DNA from: Clostridiales bacterium
Lineage (GTDB): Bacteria > Bacillota > Clostridia > Christensenellales > Aristaeellaceae
Direction: 5' to 3'
Length of the DNA stretch: 53,744 nt
NCBI GenBank assembly: GCA_012520375.1
Contig: JAAYOH010000022.1
Coordinates: 1-53,744 of the forward strand
The position numbers were made by a program, and so were the translations under genes. Under the pieces are notes generated by a model. It was given only the letters and a program-made list of their open reading frames with translations. It was not told the origin of the DNA and did not search any database. Of the stretch, positions 33,248 through 41,692 are shown piece by piece (position 1 is the stretch's first letter; the number at the start of each line of letters is the position of its first letter).

Positions 33248-34537
33248 TCAGCCCCCCAGCAGGTCGTCGGTGATGGCGCTGGTGAGGGTGATCAGGGTGA
33301 CGGTGGGGGCGTTGAACAGCCGGAAGTTGGGCAGCAGGATCTTGTCGGTGACCGAGAGGCCGGGGGAGGTATACAGCTGGGTGGTGCCCAGCATCCGCAG
33401 CCCATCCACCGCATCCTTGGCGGGGAACCAGCCGTGGCGGTCCAGGGTGGTGTCGGGGACGTACAGTGCGCCCAGGAAGGGGAGCTTCCAGCCGCCCCCG
33501 CAGTAGTGGCCCGCCAGCACCAGATCCACCGCGGGGAGGAAGGTATAAGGCTCCGCCTCTGCTTCTCCCAGCTGCTGGGTGACGTCGATGTATTCCCTGG
33601 TGGGGGGGTAATGGGACAGGGCGATGTGGGTGTCCTCCGGGGCCATGAGGCGGATGGACTCATCCAGCTTTTGCAGCTGTCGCAGGCGCCAGGAGGAGAG
33701 GGGCAGGTTGTTCCGGTCCATTTCCAGGCCTTCCAGGGTCCCCTCGGTATCCGCCTCGACCTCTTCCTTCAGGATCTTCAGGGTGGTCTGGATGTCGATG
33801 GACATCTGGCTCACCGGGCTCAGCCATAGGCGGCTCCTGCCCACGGTGACCCCCGTGGTGGCGGAGAGATAGGTGGCGCCCCGTTCCTGGGCGCCCCGGA
33901 CCCAGTCGGCCAGCACCATCTGGTCCAGGGTCCCGGTGATGTCCCGGGGCTCCTCCAGCACCGGGTCGGGGTCGGAATCCCCCGCGATGAAGTAGGCGGG
34001 GCGATTGGCAGAAAGGCCCTCCAGCAGATCGTAGAAGGGCTGGGGGTCCCTGGAACGGCCCACCATGTCCCCGGCGAAGAGGATCATGTTGTAACTGGTG
34101 CCGTTGATGGTGCGCAGCAGGGAGGCCTGCCGGGTGCCGAAAGAGCGCCCGTGCAGGTCGCTGACCAGGAGCAGGCTGTACCCCTCCAGGTCGCCTGGCA
34201 GGCCCACCACGGACACGGTCTGCTTGTCCACCGTCACGGAGGCGTTGTTCAGCACCATCATGGCCACGGACATGATGACGAAGATGGTGAGCAGGAAGAT
34301 CAGGTACGTGAGGTTGCGGGACAGAGCGGGCCGACGCCTCCTGCGCTGGGCAACGCTCTCCGGTTCGCTCTGGGCATAGCGGTTGAACTCCAGGATGCCC
34401 TCGCGGGTTTTCTTGACCAAACGGACGCCGCCGGTAAACAGGGAACGGCCCAGGCGCATGGTGGTGATTGCAGAATCCCTGCGCCTGGCTTTGCCGGTCT
34501 GTTTTTTCTTTTTGGGTCTTTCTTTCTCTTGCCTCAT
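33248..34537 (-). CDS. Membrane-anchored metallophosphoesterase
   Basis: The 429-residue protein has a very basic N-terminus (KERPKKKKQTGKARRR), one membrane segment at about residues 77-95 and an extracytoplasmic calcineurin-like phosphoesterase domain. Metal-site motifs are LLVSDLHGRSFG, ILFAGDMVGRSRD, IAGDSDPDP (Asp in place of the usual Asn), IALSHYPPT and VLAGHYCGGG. It resembles YkuE/YaeI-type enzymes that may act on lipid-linked substrates. The ATG at 34537 is preferred to a GTG at 34552 because AAAGGG lies six bases before it. Co-transcription with the PstS-like pseudogene suggests a joint role in phosphate handling at the surface, which is inference. Confidence 0.85.
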   Translation of the reverse strand: MRQEKERPKKKKQTGKARRRDSAITTMRLGRSLFTGGVRLVKKTREGILEFNRYAQSEPESVAQRRRRRPALSRNLTYLIFLLTIFVIMSVAMMVLNNASVTVDKQTVSVVGLPGDLEGYSLLLVSDLHGRSFGTRQASLLRTINGTSYNMILFAGDMVGRSRDPQPFYDLLEGLSANRPAYFIAGDSDPDPVLEEPRDITGTLDQMVLADWVRGAQERGATYLSATTGVTVGRSRLWLSPVSQMSIDIQTTLKILKEEVEADTEGTLEGLEMDRNNLPLSSWRLRQLQKLDESIRLMAPEDTHIALSHYPPTREYIDVTQQLGEAEAEPYTFLPAVDLVLAGHYCGGGWKLPFLGALYVPDTTLDRHGWFPAKDAVDGLRMLGTTQLYTSPGLSVTDKILLPNFRLFNAPTVTLITLTSAITDDLLGG

Positions 34538-34566
34538 GGAGTGCCCTTTCACATGCTGGTGGGCAT

Positions 34567-34618
34567 ATTATACCGATTTGCGGCGGATGTGGCAAGCTTT
34601 TCTGCGATATGTTATAAT
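34567..34618. promoter_or_regulatory. Face-to-face divergent promoters sharing one -35 hexamer
   Basis: Minus strand: TTGCCA (34595-34590), 17 bases, TATAAT (34572-34567), for the metallophosphoesterase. Plus strand: TGGCAA (34590-34595), 17 bases, TATAAT (34613-34618), for radA. The same six bases serve as -35 for both. Confidence 0.75.
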
Positions 34619-34651
34619 GAACGCAACACGATGCGAGGAGGAATGAACGCC

Positions 34652-36016
34652 ATGGCCAAGGTCCGGACCCGGTACGTTTGCGGTGAATGCGGATACGAGT
34701 CAACCCGGTGGCTGGGCAGGTGCCCGGATTGCGGGAGCTGGAACAGCCTTGGGGAGGAGGCTGCCCCGGAGCCGCTGCCGGAGAAGAAGCTGCGCCGGAA
34801 GCCCGGGGCCGGGGCCCAGGTGATCCCCATCGATCAGGTGCCCCGGGAGAACATGGGGCGGATCCTCACCGGGGTAGGGGAGCTGGACCGGGTGCTGGGC
34901 GGCGGCGCGGTGGAGGGATCCATGCTGCTGGTGGGGGGCGACCCGGGCATCGGGAAATCCACCCTGCTGACCCAGGTATCCGCCAACCTGTCGAACCGGG
35001 GGAAGACGGTGCTGTACGTGTCCGGAGAGGAGTCTGCCCGGCAGATCGGCCTCCGGGCCAAACGGCTGGGCGCCCTGTCCTCGGGCTTTTATGTGCTGGC
35101 GGAAAACGACCTGGACGTGGTGATGAAGCGGCTGGAAGAGACCGGGCCCGGGGTGTGTATCGTGGACTCCATCCAGACCATGTACCTCCCGGACATGGCC
35201 TCCGCCCCCGGCTCCGTGTCCCAGGTGCGGGAATGCGCCGGGCGGCTGATGCGCTATGCCAAGCTGTCCGGCTGCATCATGATCCTGGTTGGACACGTCA
35301 CCAAGGAGGGGGCCATTGCGGGGCCCCGGGTACTGGAGCACATGGTGGATGCGGTGCTGTACTTCGAGGGGGACCGGCAGCACGAGTACCGCCTGCTGCG
35401 GGCGGTGAAGAACCGCTTCGGCTCCGTGAACGAGCTGGGCATGTTCGAGATGACCGGGGAGGGCATGGTGGAGGTGCCCAACGCCTCCGAAGCGCTGCTC
35501 TCCGAGCGGGCCCACGACATGAGCGGTTCCGCGGTATTGTGCACCGTGGAGGGGACCCGGCCGGTGCTGGCGGACGTACAGGCCCTGGTGAGCACCACGG
35601 TGTTTGGCAACCCCCGGCGCATGGCCAGCGGGGTGGAGCAGGGCAGGCTGGCGTTGTTGCTGGCGGTATTGGAAAAGCGGGCGGGCATCCCCCTGTACAA
35701 CCAGGACGTGTACGTAAACATCGCCGGAGGTCTGCAGCTCAGCGAGCCCGCGGCGGATCTGGCCCTGTGCGCCGCCATCGCCTCCTCCGCCAAGAACCGG
35801 GTGCTGGATCCCAGTTGTGCCCTGATGGGCGAGGTAGGCCTGGCGGGAGAGGTGCGGGCGGTGGGCCAGATCGAGCGGCGCATCGGAGAGTGCGTCCGGC
35901 TGGGTTTCGACCGCATCATGCTGCCTCAGGGCAACATGCGGCGGATCAAAGTGCCCGAAGGGATCACCCTGATTCCGGTTCGCACCGTGGCGGAGGCCAT
36001 GGCCAAGTTGTTGTAG
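34652..36016 (+). CDS. radA: DNA repair protein RadA/Sms
   Basis: The 454-residue RecA-like helicase processes recombination intermediates. The order of domains is complete: a four-Cys zinc finger CGECGYESTRWLGRCPDCG (about residues 9-27), Walker A GGDPGIGKST, Walker B VCIVDSIQTM, the RadA-specific KNRFGSVNELG motif, and a C-terminal Lon-protease-like domain with no protease active site. The ATG at 34652 is preferred to one at 34643 because GAGGAGG at 34635-34641 is ten bases from the former and only one from the latter. It is followed after 62 bases by the SpoIID-like gene. Confidence 0.97.
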   Translation: MAKVRTRYVCGECGYESTRWLGRCPDCGSWNSLGEEAAPEPLPEKKLRRKPGAGAQVIPIDQVPRENMGRILTGVGELDRVLGGGAVEGSMLLVGGDPGIGKSTLLTQVSANLSNRGKTVLYVSGEESARQIGLRAKRLGALSSGFYVLAENDLDVVMKRLEETGPGVCIVDSIQTMYLPDMASAPGSVSQVRECAGRLMRYAKLSGCIMILVGHVTKEGAIAGPRVLEHMVDAVLYFEGDRQHEYRLLRAVKNRFGSVNELGMFEMTGEGMVEVPNASEALLSERAHDMSGSAVLCTVEGTRPVLADVQALVSTTVFGNPRRMASGVEQGRLALLLAVLEKRAGIPLYNQDVYVNIAGGLQLSEPAADLALCAAIASSAKNRVLDPSCALMGEVGLAGEVRAVGQIERRIGECVRLGFDRIMLPQGNMRRIKVPEGITLIPVRTVAEAMAKLL

Positions 36017-36078
36017 CGGCGGAACAGCGGCAGGATCCCGTGCGTCAAAGGGCATAATAGGCGAATTGGGAGGATACC

Positions 36079-37734
36079 ATGGATCCGAAAAAGAAGACCC
36101 TTGCCCTGATATTGGCGCTGCTTTTCCTTTGTTTGCCCGCCGCGGCCTGGTGGTGGCCCTTTGGCGGCGACCCTGCCCCGACCCCGGAGCCCGGTTCGGA
36201 TCTGCCCGTCCTGCAGGGCGGGGAGGGGGCTATCCGGGTGTATCTGAAATCCCTGGGGCAGCCGGAGGCGCTGGGCCTCACCCTGCTGGGCAGCTATGCC
36301 CTGGAAGGGGACCCGGGCTTCCGCTTTGACGAGGACAGCTACATTGCCGTGGCAGCGGCGGGGGAGGACCTGCTGCTGTCCGCCGGGGGGCTCACCATCA
36401 ACATGGGGGCCCACTTTACCCTTACCGCCCACAGCGATGACGCCGGGATCCGGATCGCCCAGACCGACCGGGACAACCTGTACGGGGGGGATTTGAAGCT
36501 GGCCAACGAGAAGGGCGCGGTGAAAGCCGTGCTTACCGTGGACGTCGAGGAGTACCTCTACGGGGTATTGCCCTATGAGATGAGCGACTCCTTCCCCATG
36601 GAAGCCCTGAAGGCCCAGGCGGTGGCCGCCCGCACCTATGCCCTGAGCCGGCGCAGCCCGATCCGGGACTACGACGTTGTGGACACCACCGGGGACCAGG
36701 TGTACCGGGGCAAGGACCCGGACATGGAAAACAGCATCGCCGCCGTGGACGCGACCCGGGGCGTGGCGGGGTACTACAAGGGGGGCTATGCCACCTGCTA
36801 CTTCACCGCCAGCAACGGGGGCCAGACCGAACTGCCCGGGCATGTCTGGGGGGGCGAAGGGGACTACGGCTACCTGGCGATGCAGGACGATCCCTACGAC
36901 CTGGAAAACCCCAACAGCGTGGTGAAGAGCCTGGACTTGTCTTCCGATCCCACCCTGTGGGACCGGGCCCTGCAAGCGGCGTTGCGGGAGGGCGTCCGGG
37001 CCCAGTTAGAGCCGGAGGCAACATACACCGTCAAGGGCATCGCCTCCATGGCCCCTGCGGACCCCAAATACGGGGCGGACAACCGGATGTTCCGATCCCT
37101 GCAGGCGGGTGTGGAGCTGACGGACGGGCGGCTCCTGTACGTGAACATGGACTTTTACGGGTTGCTGAAGGCCAGGTATGGGTTGAAGATCAACGACCAG
37201 GATTGGGAAGTTTTGAGCGTCGTGCCTCTGAAGGAGGGGGAGCCCTGCCCGGAGGGGGAGGTTCCGGACGCGTTCCGGTTGGAATCCAGGCGCTTTGGCC
37301 ACGGCGTGGGCATGAGCCAGCGGGGCGCCCAGTGTATGGCAGGGACCCACGACAAGAACTGGGTGGAGATTTTGAACTTCTATTATCCGGGCATGGAATT
37401 GGTTCGGATGGAGATGAGCCCGAAGGCGATCACTTCCCTGGAGGAATTGCCCGAGGCCCTGGGCTATGCCAGGGTGCGGCCCACCCCCAAGCCCACTCCG
37501 GCGCCCCTGCCAAAGCTGGAAACGGGAGAGTACTACGCCCGGGTGGCGCTGAGCTCCAAGGGTTCCAGCCTGAACGTGCGGGAGCGCCCGGCCGTCGACG
37601 CCCCGGTGGTGGGGCAGCTGGATCACGAGCAGCGGCTGATCGTCACCGGAGAAAAGACCGCGGAAGGCTGGCTGGCGGTGAAGACGGCGGAAGTGAAAGG
37701 GTATTCGTCGGCAGAATTCATTCAAGCCGAGTAA
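36079..37734 (+). CDS. SpoIID/LytB-domain protein with C-terminal SH3 domain
   Basis: The 551-residue secreted protein has a signal peptide or anchor in the first 25 residues. The SpoIID domain follows, with VEEYLYGVLPYEMSDSFP, where the Glu of PYEM matches the catalytic position of SpoIID lytic transglycosylases, then EALKAQAVAARTYAL and the late HGVGMSQRGAQCMA. A Pro-rich linker (about 470-482) leads to an SH3b domain (SSLNVRERPAVDAPVVGQL) likely to hold the enzyme on the cell wall. SpoIID cleaves glycan strands during engulfment; the sequence alone does not show whether this copy is for sporulation or general wall turnover. Confidence 0.9.
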   Translation: MDPKKKTLALILALLFLCLPAAAWWWPFGGDPAPTPEPGSDLPVLQGGEGAIRVYLKSLGQPEALGLTLLGSYALEGDPGFRFDEDSYIAVAAAGEDLLLSAGGLTINMGAHFTLTAHSDDAGIRIAQTDRDNLYGGDLKLANEKGAVKAVLTVDVEEYLYGVLPYEMSDSFPMEALKAQAVAARTYALSRRSPIRDYDVVDTTGDQVYRGKDPDMENSIAAVDATRGVAGYYKGGYATCYFTASNGGQTELPGHVWGGEGDYGYLAMQDDPYDLENPNSVVKSLDLSSDPTLWDRALQAALREGVRAQLEPEATYTVKGIASMAPADPKYGADNRMFRSLQAGVELTDGRLLYVNMDFYGLLKARYGLKINDQDWEVLSVVPLKEGEPCPEGEVPDAFRLESRRFGHGVGMSQRGAQCMAGTHDKNWVEILNFYYPGMELVRMEMSPKAITSLEELPEALGYARVRPTPKPTPAPLPKLETGEYYARVALSSKGSSLNVRERPAVDAPVVGQLDHEQRLIVTGEKTAEGWLAVKTAEVKGYSSAEFIQAE

Positions 37735-37758
37735 TATGTGGCCGGTTTTCCCGGGTGG

Positions 37759-37794
37759 CGAGCGGATGGCAGCAATCCGCTCGTCCCTTTCTTT
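37759..37794 (+). terminator. Terminator after the SpoIID-SH3 gene
   Basis: CGAGCGGAT (37759-37767) pairs perfectly with ATCCGCTCG (37775-37783), followed by TCCCTTTCTTT. It marks the edge of the AT-richer 37.8-38.8 kb stretch. Confidence 0.8.
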
Positions 37795-37936
37795 GTATCG
37801 TTATGCAAACAAAAAATGGATTCCGCAGGAAGCGAAACCCATGGATTGCTTGAACGACGGCTCAAGGTGGAAAAATGAAACGCAACAAACGCGACAGAGG
37901 CTCAGGTTTTCCCGTATCCTGCATGAATATCGCAAA

Positions 37937-38176
37937 TTACTCCAGGTAATTGCCGATCGGGAACAAATTGTTCTGCCTTCTGATCTCCAGGACGATCGAT
38001 CCATCCGGTTGTTCAATCTCGCTGTCGATCTTATACTTTACGTTCTTTGCCTTCAATCCGGCTTTGTACTTCTCAACTTCTCTTTTGACTTGAAGCACTG
38101 CATCTGCGTGGGGGATGCCTTCTTTTAGCTGGAAGTGAAGCGTCTGAAACAAGCATGCTGCGATAACCCTCTTCAT
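37937..38176 (-). CDS. Small protein of unknown function (79 residues)
   Basis: I do not recognise the family. The protein starts MKRVIAACLFQTLHFQ and has a charged helical middle (VLQVKREVEKYKAGLKAKN) and a beta-like end (DGSIVLEIRRQ). There is no membrane segment. The start is supported by GGAGG nine bases upstream, lying inside the end of the preceding minus-strand gene, so the two are translationally coupled. Base composition is lower in GC than the flanking housekeeping genes. Confidence 0.7.
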   Translation of the reverse strand: MKRVIAACLFQTLHFQLKEGIPHADAVLQVKREVEKYKAGLKAKNVKYKIDSEIEQPDGSIVLEIRRQNNLFPIGNYLE

Positions 38177-38180
38177 ATTC

Positions 38181-38531
38181 TCAATCCTCCTTCTGTTTTG
38201 TCTTACGCGTTGCCGTTCGCTTGGCTGAAGCAGGCTTCTTCTTGTCACCAAGCCTTTCTGATCGACCCGGTCCATCTCCTTTGGTCATTCCACGTATCGC
38301 AATTTGTTTCGTAACAGCTTCCGCACGGGCAGTCTCTTCTGCCGCCTCAAGATCAGCCTGTGCCTGCTGCTGCGCAAAAGCGCTTGCAAAACGGATGTAT
38401 TTGCCGACGGATTGTGGATACAGAAATGTCTTCACGTCTCCCGTATGAAAAGCGATCACAATGTGCGGCGGAGCAAATTCCTTCACCTGCCCATCTCCAA
38501 ATCTGATATGGCGTATGAATTCCCCTGTCAT
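38181..38531 (-). CDS. Small basic protein of unknown function (116 residues)
   Basis: The N-terminal 50 residues (HIRFGDGQVKEFAPPHIVIAF, then KTFLYPQSVGKYIRFA) look like a compact beta domain of the CarD/SH3-like kind, with the F-x-YP-x-x-x-x-x-Y pattern seen in small Firmicutes proteins. This is followed by an Ala/Glu helix and a Lys/Arg-rich tail (DKKKPASAKRTATRKTKQKED) suited to nucleic acid contact. I cannot name it. The start at 38531 follows GGAGGTGGG; an ATG at 38549 lies before that site. It is the first gene of a two-gene unit with the 79-residue protein. Confidence 0.7.
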   Translation of the reverse strand: MTGEFIRHIRFGDGQVKEFAPPHIVIAFHTGDVKTFLYPQSVGKYIRFASAFAQQQAQADLEAAEETARAEAVTKQIAIRGMTKGDGPGRSERLGDKKKPASAKRTATRKTKQKED

Positions 38532-38549
38532 TTTCCCACCTCCATGCAC

Positions 38550-38579
38550 ATATTACCAAATATAATGTTAAGATTTCAA
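38550..38579 (-). promoter_or_regulatory. Predicted promoter of the two small genes
   Basis: On the minus strand TTGAAA (38579-38574), 18 bases, TAATAT (38555-38550), just upstream of the GGAGGTGGG ribosome binding site. The rest of the gap to the argS terminator (38580-38782) holds no gene I can support. Confidence 0.5.
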
Positions 38580-38782
38580 ACAGAGATTTTGTTAAAATAT
38601 TCTGCTATCGTTTGTTTTCTTCTTTTTCTTGTATGGAAAAAGGGGAATCAGACGTGAAAAGAAAACGCTTGAGAACAAGGGACACAACAACAAGATGGGA
38701 AGAACGCAGGCGTGGCGCTTGCGCCTTTTCCCATACTTTAAGCAAGATGGTGCGGTGTAAGGGACAAGCGACAAAAGTGCAT

Positions 38783-38810
38783 AAAAAAGCGGGCCGTTAC
38801 AGCCGAACGG
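38783..38810 (-). terminator. Terminator of argS
   Basis: On the minus strand CCGTT (38810-38806) pairs with AACGG (38798-38794), followed by CCCGC and TTTTTT (38788-38783). The stem is short but an outer CGGG/CCCG pairing can extend it. Confidence 0.6.
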
Positions 38811-38834
38811 TTGCAACAGCCCGATGGCGTTTGC

Positions 38835-40544
38835 TTACATCTGTTCCGGCGCCTGGATGCCGATGAGGCCCAGGGCGCTTTTGATCAGGGTAGCGGTGGC
38901 GCGGGTGAGGCCCAGCCGGGCTTTCCGGGTGGGCAGGTCTTCATCCAGGATGCGCCGTTCGTAGTAAAACTTGTTGTAGGCCTGGGCCAGGTCCACGATG
39001 AAGCGGGTGATCATGGAGGGTTCGCTGCGTTCCAGGGCGGTGGTAACAAGGTCGGGGAACTGCTCGATGAGGCGCACCACGTCCTGGGATTCCGGGTCCG
39101 CCAGGGCGGCGTAGTCCGGGGCGCAGTCGGGCTCCCGGGCCTTGCGCAGCACGGAGCAGCAGCGGGCATGGGTGTACTGTACGTAGGGGGCGGTTTCGCC
39201 GTCGAAGTTGAGGGCGCGGTCCCACCAGAAATCGATGTCCTTGATGCGGTTGTTGTACAGGTCGAAGAAGATCACGGCGCCCACGCCCACCTGCCGGGCC
39301 ACCTCGTCCTTGTTTTCCAGGGCGGGGCTCTTCTCGTCGATGATGGCCCGGGCCTTGGCGATGGACTGGTTCAGCAGGTCTTCCAGGTACACCACATGGC
39401 CCTTGCGGGTGGACAGGGTCTCTCCCTCGTAGGAGACCATGCCGAAGGCCACGTGTTCCAACTGTGCGTGCCAGTCGTAGCCCATCAGTTCGATCACCTT
39501 GAACCACTGCCTGAAGTGCAGGTTCTGCTGGTAGGCCACCACGTACAGGCATTTGGTGAAATCGTAGACCCGCTTGCGGTAAAAGGCGGCCGCCAGGTCC
39601 CTTGTGGCGTACAGGGTGGCGCCGTCCTTTTTCAGGATCAGGCAGGGGGGCATGCCATGGGCTTCCAGGTCCACCACATGGGCGCCGTCGGACTCGCTGA
39701 GCAGGCCCTTGGCCTGAAGTTCGTCGATGACGGGCTGCATTTTGTCGTTGTAGAAGCTTTCCCCGGCGTAGGAGTCGAATTTGACGCCCAGGATGTCGTA
39801 CACCCGCTCTGCGTCCCGAAGGGTAACGCTCTTGAACCACTCGAAGATTTCCAGGGCCTCGGGGTCCCCCTCTTCGATCCTTTTGAACCAGGCCCGCCCC
39901 TCGTCCGCCAGGGCGGGATCGTCCTGGCTGGCTTTTTCAAACTGCACGTACAGCCGCACCATTTCGTCCACGCCGCCCCGCTCCACCGCGGCCTTGTCGC
40001 CCCACTTTTTGTAGGCGCAGACCATCTTGCCGAACTGGGTGCCCCAGTCCCCCAGGTGGTTGATGGACACCACATCGTAGCCCCGGAAGCGGTACATCTT
40101 GTTCAGGGCGTGGCCGATCATGGTGGTGGACAGGTGGCCGATGTGAAAGCGCTTGGCGATGTTGATGGAGGAATAGTCGATGCAGACGGTCTTGCCCGCG
40201 CCTTCGTCCCCGGCGCCGTAGTTCGCGCCTTCGCGGAGCGCCTTCTCCACCACTTCCCGGGCGTACAGGACCCGGTTGATGTAGAAGTTCAGATACCCTT
40301 TCACCGAATCGACCCGGGCCAGGAAGGGCGCGTTGATGGCCTCCCGCAGGCCGTCCGCGATCACGGCGGGGGCTTTGCGCAGTCCTTTTGCCAGCCGGAA
40401 ACAGGGAAAGGCGTAGTCCCCCAGGGAGGGATCGGGGGGGATCTCCAGGACCTGCTGGATCTCCTCCGCGGTAAGGGGCGCCTGCCCAAAAGCCTCTTGA
40501 AGGGCGCCGGTGATGCAAACTGCGATGCTTTTTTTAAAGTCCAT
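38835..40544 (-). CDS. argS: Arginyl-tRNA synthetase
   Basis: The 569-residue class I synthetase charges tRNA-Arg. Motifs are present in order: an N-terminal Add-1 domain, the HIGH-type signature RFHIGHLSTTMIGHAL, GDWGTQFGKMVCAYKKWG, the region LSTRKGHVVYLEDLL corresponding to KMSKS in ArgRS (here STRKG), and a C-terminal helical anticodon domain with YVQYTHARCCSVLRK. The start at 40544 (MDFKKS) follows GGAG by nine bases; an ATG 15 bases upstream is possible. A TATAAT lies at 40582-40577 on the minus strand as a likely -10. No T-box is visible in the short leader. Confidence 0.96.
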   Translation of the reverse strand: MDFKKSIAVCITGALQEAFGQAPLTAEEIQQVLEIPPDPSLGDYAFPCFRLAKGLRKAPAVIADGLREAINAPFLARVDSVKGYLNFYINRVLYAREVVEKALREGANYGAGDEGAGKTVCIDYSSINIAKRFHIGHLSTTMIGHALNKMYRFRGYDVVSINHLGDWGTQFGKMVCAYKKWGDKAAVERGGVDEMVRLYVQFEKASQDDPALADEGRAWFKRIEEGDPEALEIFEWFKSVTLRDAERVYDILGVKFDSYAGESFYNDKMQPVIDELQAKGLLSESDGAHVVDLEAHGMPPCLILKKDGATLYATRDLAAAFYRKRVYDFTKCLYVVAYQQNLHFRQWFKVIELMGYDWHAQLEHVAFGMVSYEGETLSTRKGHVVYLEDLLNQSIAKARAIIDEKSPALENKDEVARQVGVGAVIFFDLYNNRIKDIDFWWDRALNFDGETAPYVQYTHARCCSVLRKAREPDCAPDYAALADPESQDVVRLIEQFPDLVTTALERSEPSMITRFIVDLAQAYNKFYYERRILDEDLPTRKARLGLTRATATLIKSALGLIGIQAPEQM

Positions 40545-40645
40545 GTTTTGACACTCCATCCCCGATTGATGTATCCATTATATACCAGATCCCGTCCGGA
40601 AGCGCTGCCGGGCGGGATAATTCCATGGAAAAATTGCACATAGCG

Positions 40646-40677
40646 AAAGGGCGCCGGCTGCTGCTGCGTCGGCGCCC
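40646..40677 (-). terminator. Terminator of the coiled-coil protein gene
   Basis: On the minus strand GGGCGCCG pairs with CGGCGCCC (plus-strand arms 40649-40656 and 40670-40677), followed by TTTCGC. The T-run is short but the stem is very stable. Confidence 0.7.
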
Positions 40678-40692
40678 CGGGAAAAGAAGAAC

Positions 40693-41520
40693 TTATTGAT
40701 CGTCGTCGGGGAAGAGCTCTTCGTAGACGGGGTCAAAGTCCTCATCGGTGGAAGCAGGCTCCTCCGCCTCGTGGAGTGCGGGCTCTTCTGCGGGGGCGGG
40801 TTCTTCCGCGGGGGCGGGCTCTTCCGCCTCCTCCGCCGGAACGGGCTCCAGCTCCTCGGCGGTGGAGTCGATCAGGTCCCCCTCCTCGTAGCTGCCGATG
40901 CCGGCGATGCGGTTGCGCTCTGCGTGGGCGTCTTCGATGATCTTGCTCGCCCTGTCCAGGGCGTTGCGCAGGGCGTCGTGGGACTGGGTCAGCCGCTGCT
41001 GGGCCAGATCCCGGATGGACTCCGCCTCTTTGTTGGCCTGGGCGATGATCTCACTGTACTCCATCTCCGCCAGGCTGGACACCACAAAGGCCTGGTCTTT
41101 TGCCTCCCGCAGGATGCGCCGGGCTTCGGCCTTTGCGTCCGGGATACGGATGTACTGGCTGCGGAAGGTGCTGAGCTCGTTGATCTGGATGCTGAGCTGG
41201 TTGGCCTGCTCCCGGCTCTCGTCCAGGGCCCGGTCCATTTCGGCCTTCTTGCGGCTCAGCTCCTCGTCCTTTTGCTTCAAAGCCTGCCTGGCCTCGTCCT
41301 CCGCCCGGCGAAGGGCGCTGTCGTTTTCCGCCCGGGCATTTTCCAGATCCCGGACCCGACGGCCCCTGGCGGACAGGGCGCCGATGAGGATGATGACCAG
41401 AAGCAGCAAAATAAAGGCGGCCAGCAACAGCTGCCAGGGCTGCACCAGGGCGAGCCAGTCGTCCAGGACGCTGGATGCCCCCGCTGCCGCGTTGGATGCG
41501 AAAGTTTTTACAGCCTCCAT
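40693..41520 (-). CDS. Membrane-anchored coiled-coil protein with acidic Pro/Ala/Glu tail
   Basis: The 275-residue protein has one membrane helix (about residues 29-50, LLLAAFILLLLVIILIGAL), then about 150 residues of coiled coil (RRVRDLENARAENDSALRR onwards), and a tail of repeated PAEE units (about 225-262). The second half of the coiled coil (EIIAQANKEAESIRDLAQQ) has the A-x-x-E-A pattern of DivIVA-like and ATP-synthase-b-like stalks. I cannot assign a function; a scaffold at the division site or envelope is a guess. The start follows AAGGGAGG and a terminator follows the stop. Confidence 0.8.
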   Translation of the reverse strand: MEAVKTFASNAAAGASSVLDDWLALVQPWQLLLAAFILLLLVIILIGALSARGRRVRDLENARAENDSALRRAEDEARQALKQKDEELSRKKAEMDRALDESREQANQLSIQINELSTFRSQYIRIPDAKAEARRILREAKDQAFVVSSLAEMEYSEIIAQANKEAESIRDLAQQRLTQSHDALRNALDRASKIIEDAHAERNRIAGIGSYEEGDLIDSTAEELEPVPAEEAEEPAPAEEPAPAEEPALHEAEEPASTDEDFDPVYEELFPDDDQ

Positions 41521-41635
41521 GTGTTTACCTCCCTTGTTGTGATGTTACGTTTACTTTACCACAAGCGCCCCCGGGTGTCAAGACGGGGATGCGCGGGAAT
41601 TGCGAAAAAACTGTGGCGTTCGCGGACCACGCGGT

Positions 41636-41672
41636 AACGAACGGTTTCGTTTGCTGTCAAATGGTTTCGTTT
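41636..41672 (+). promoter_or_regulatory. Candidate regulator-binding repeats upstream of the isomerase operon
   Basis: An inverted repeat AACGAA-N4-TTCGTT (41636-41651) overlaps the first of two direct repeats GGTTTCGTTT (41643-41652 and 41663-41672) spaced exactly 20 bases apart. They end 20 bases before the -35 element, a position suited to an activator. Confidence 0.5.
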
Positions 41673-41692
41673 TGTCCGTATTTCTTTTTTTC

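Noticed and set aside
37736-38128. Plus-strand open frame of 130 codons after the SpoIID gene
   Set aside because: It runs through the SpoIID terminator and opposite the 79-residue minus-strand gene, which has a better ribosome binding site and protein-like composition.
40545-40645. T-box leader for argS
   Set aside because: The gap between the terminator of the preceding gene and argS is about 100 bases, too short, and no T-box sequence is visible.
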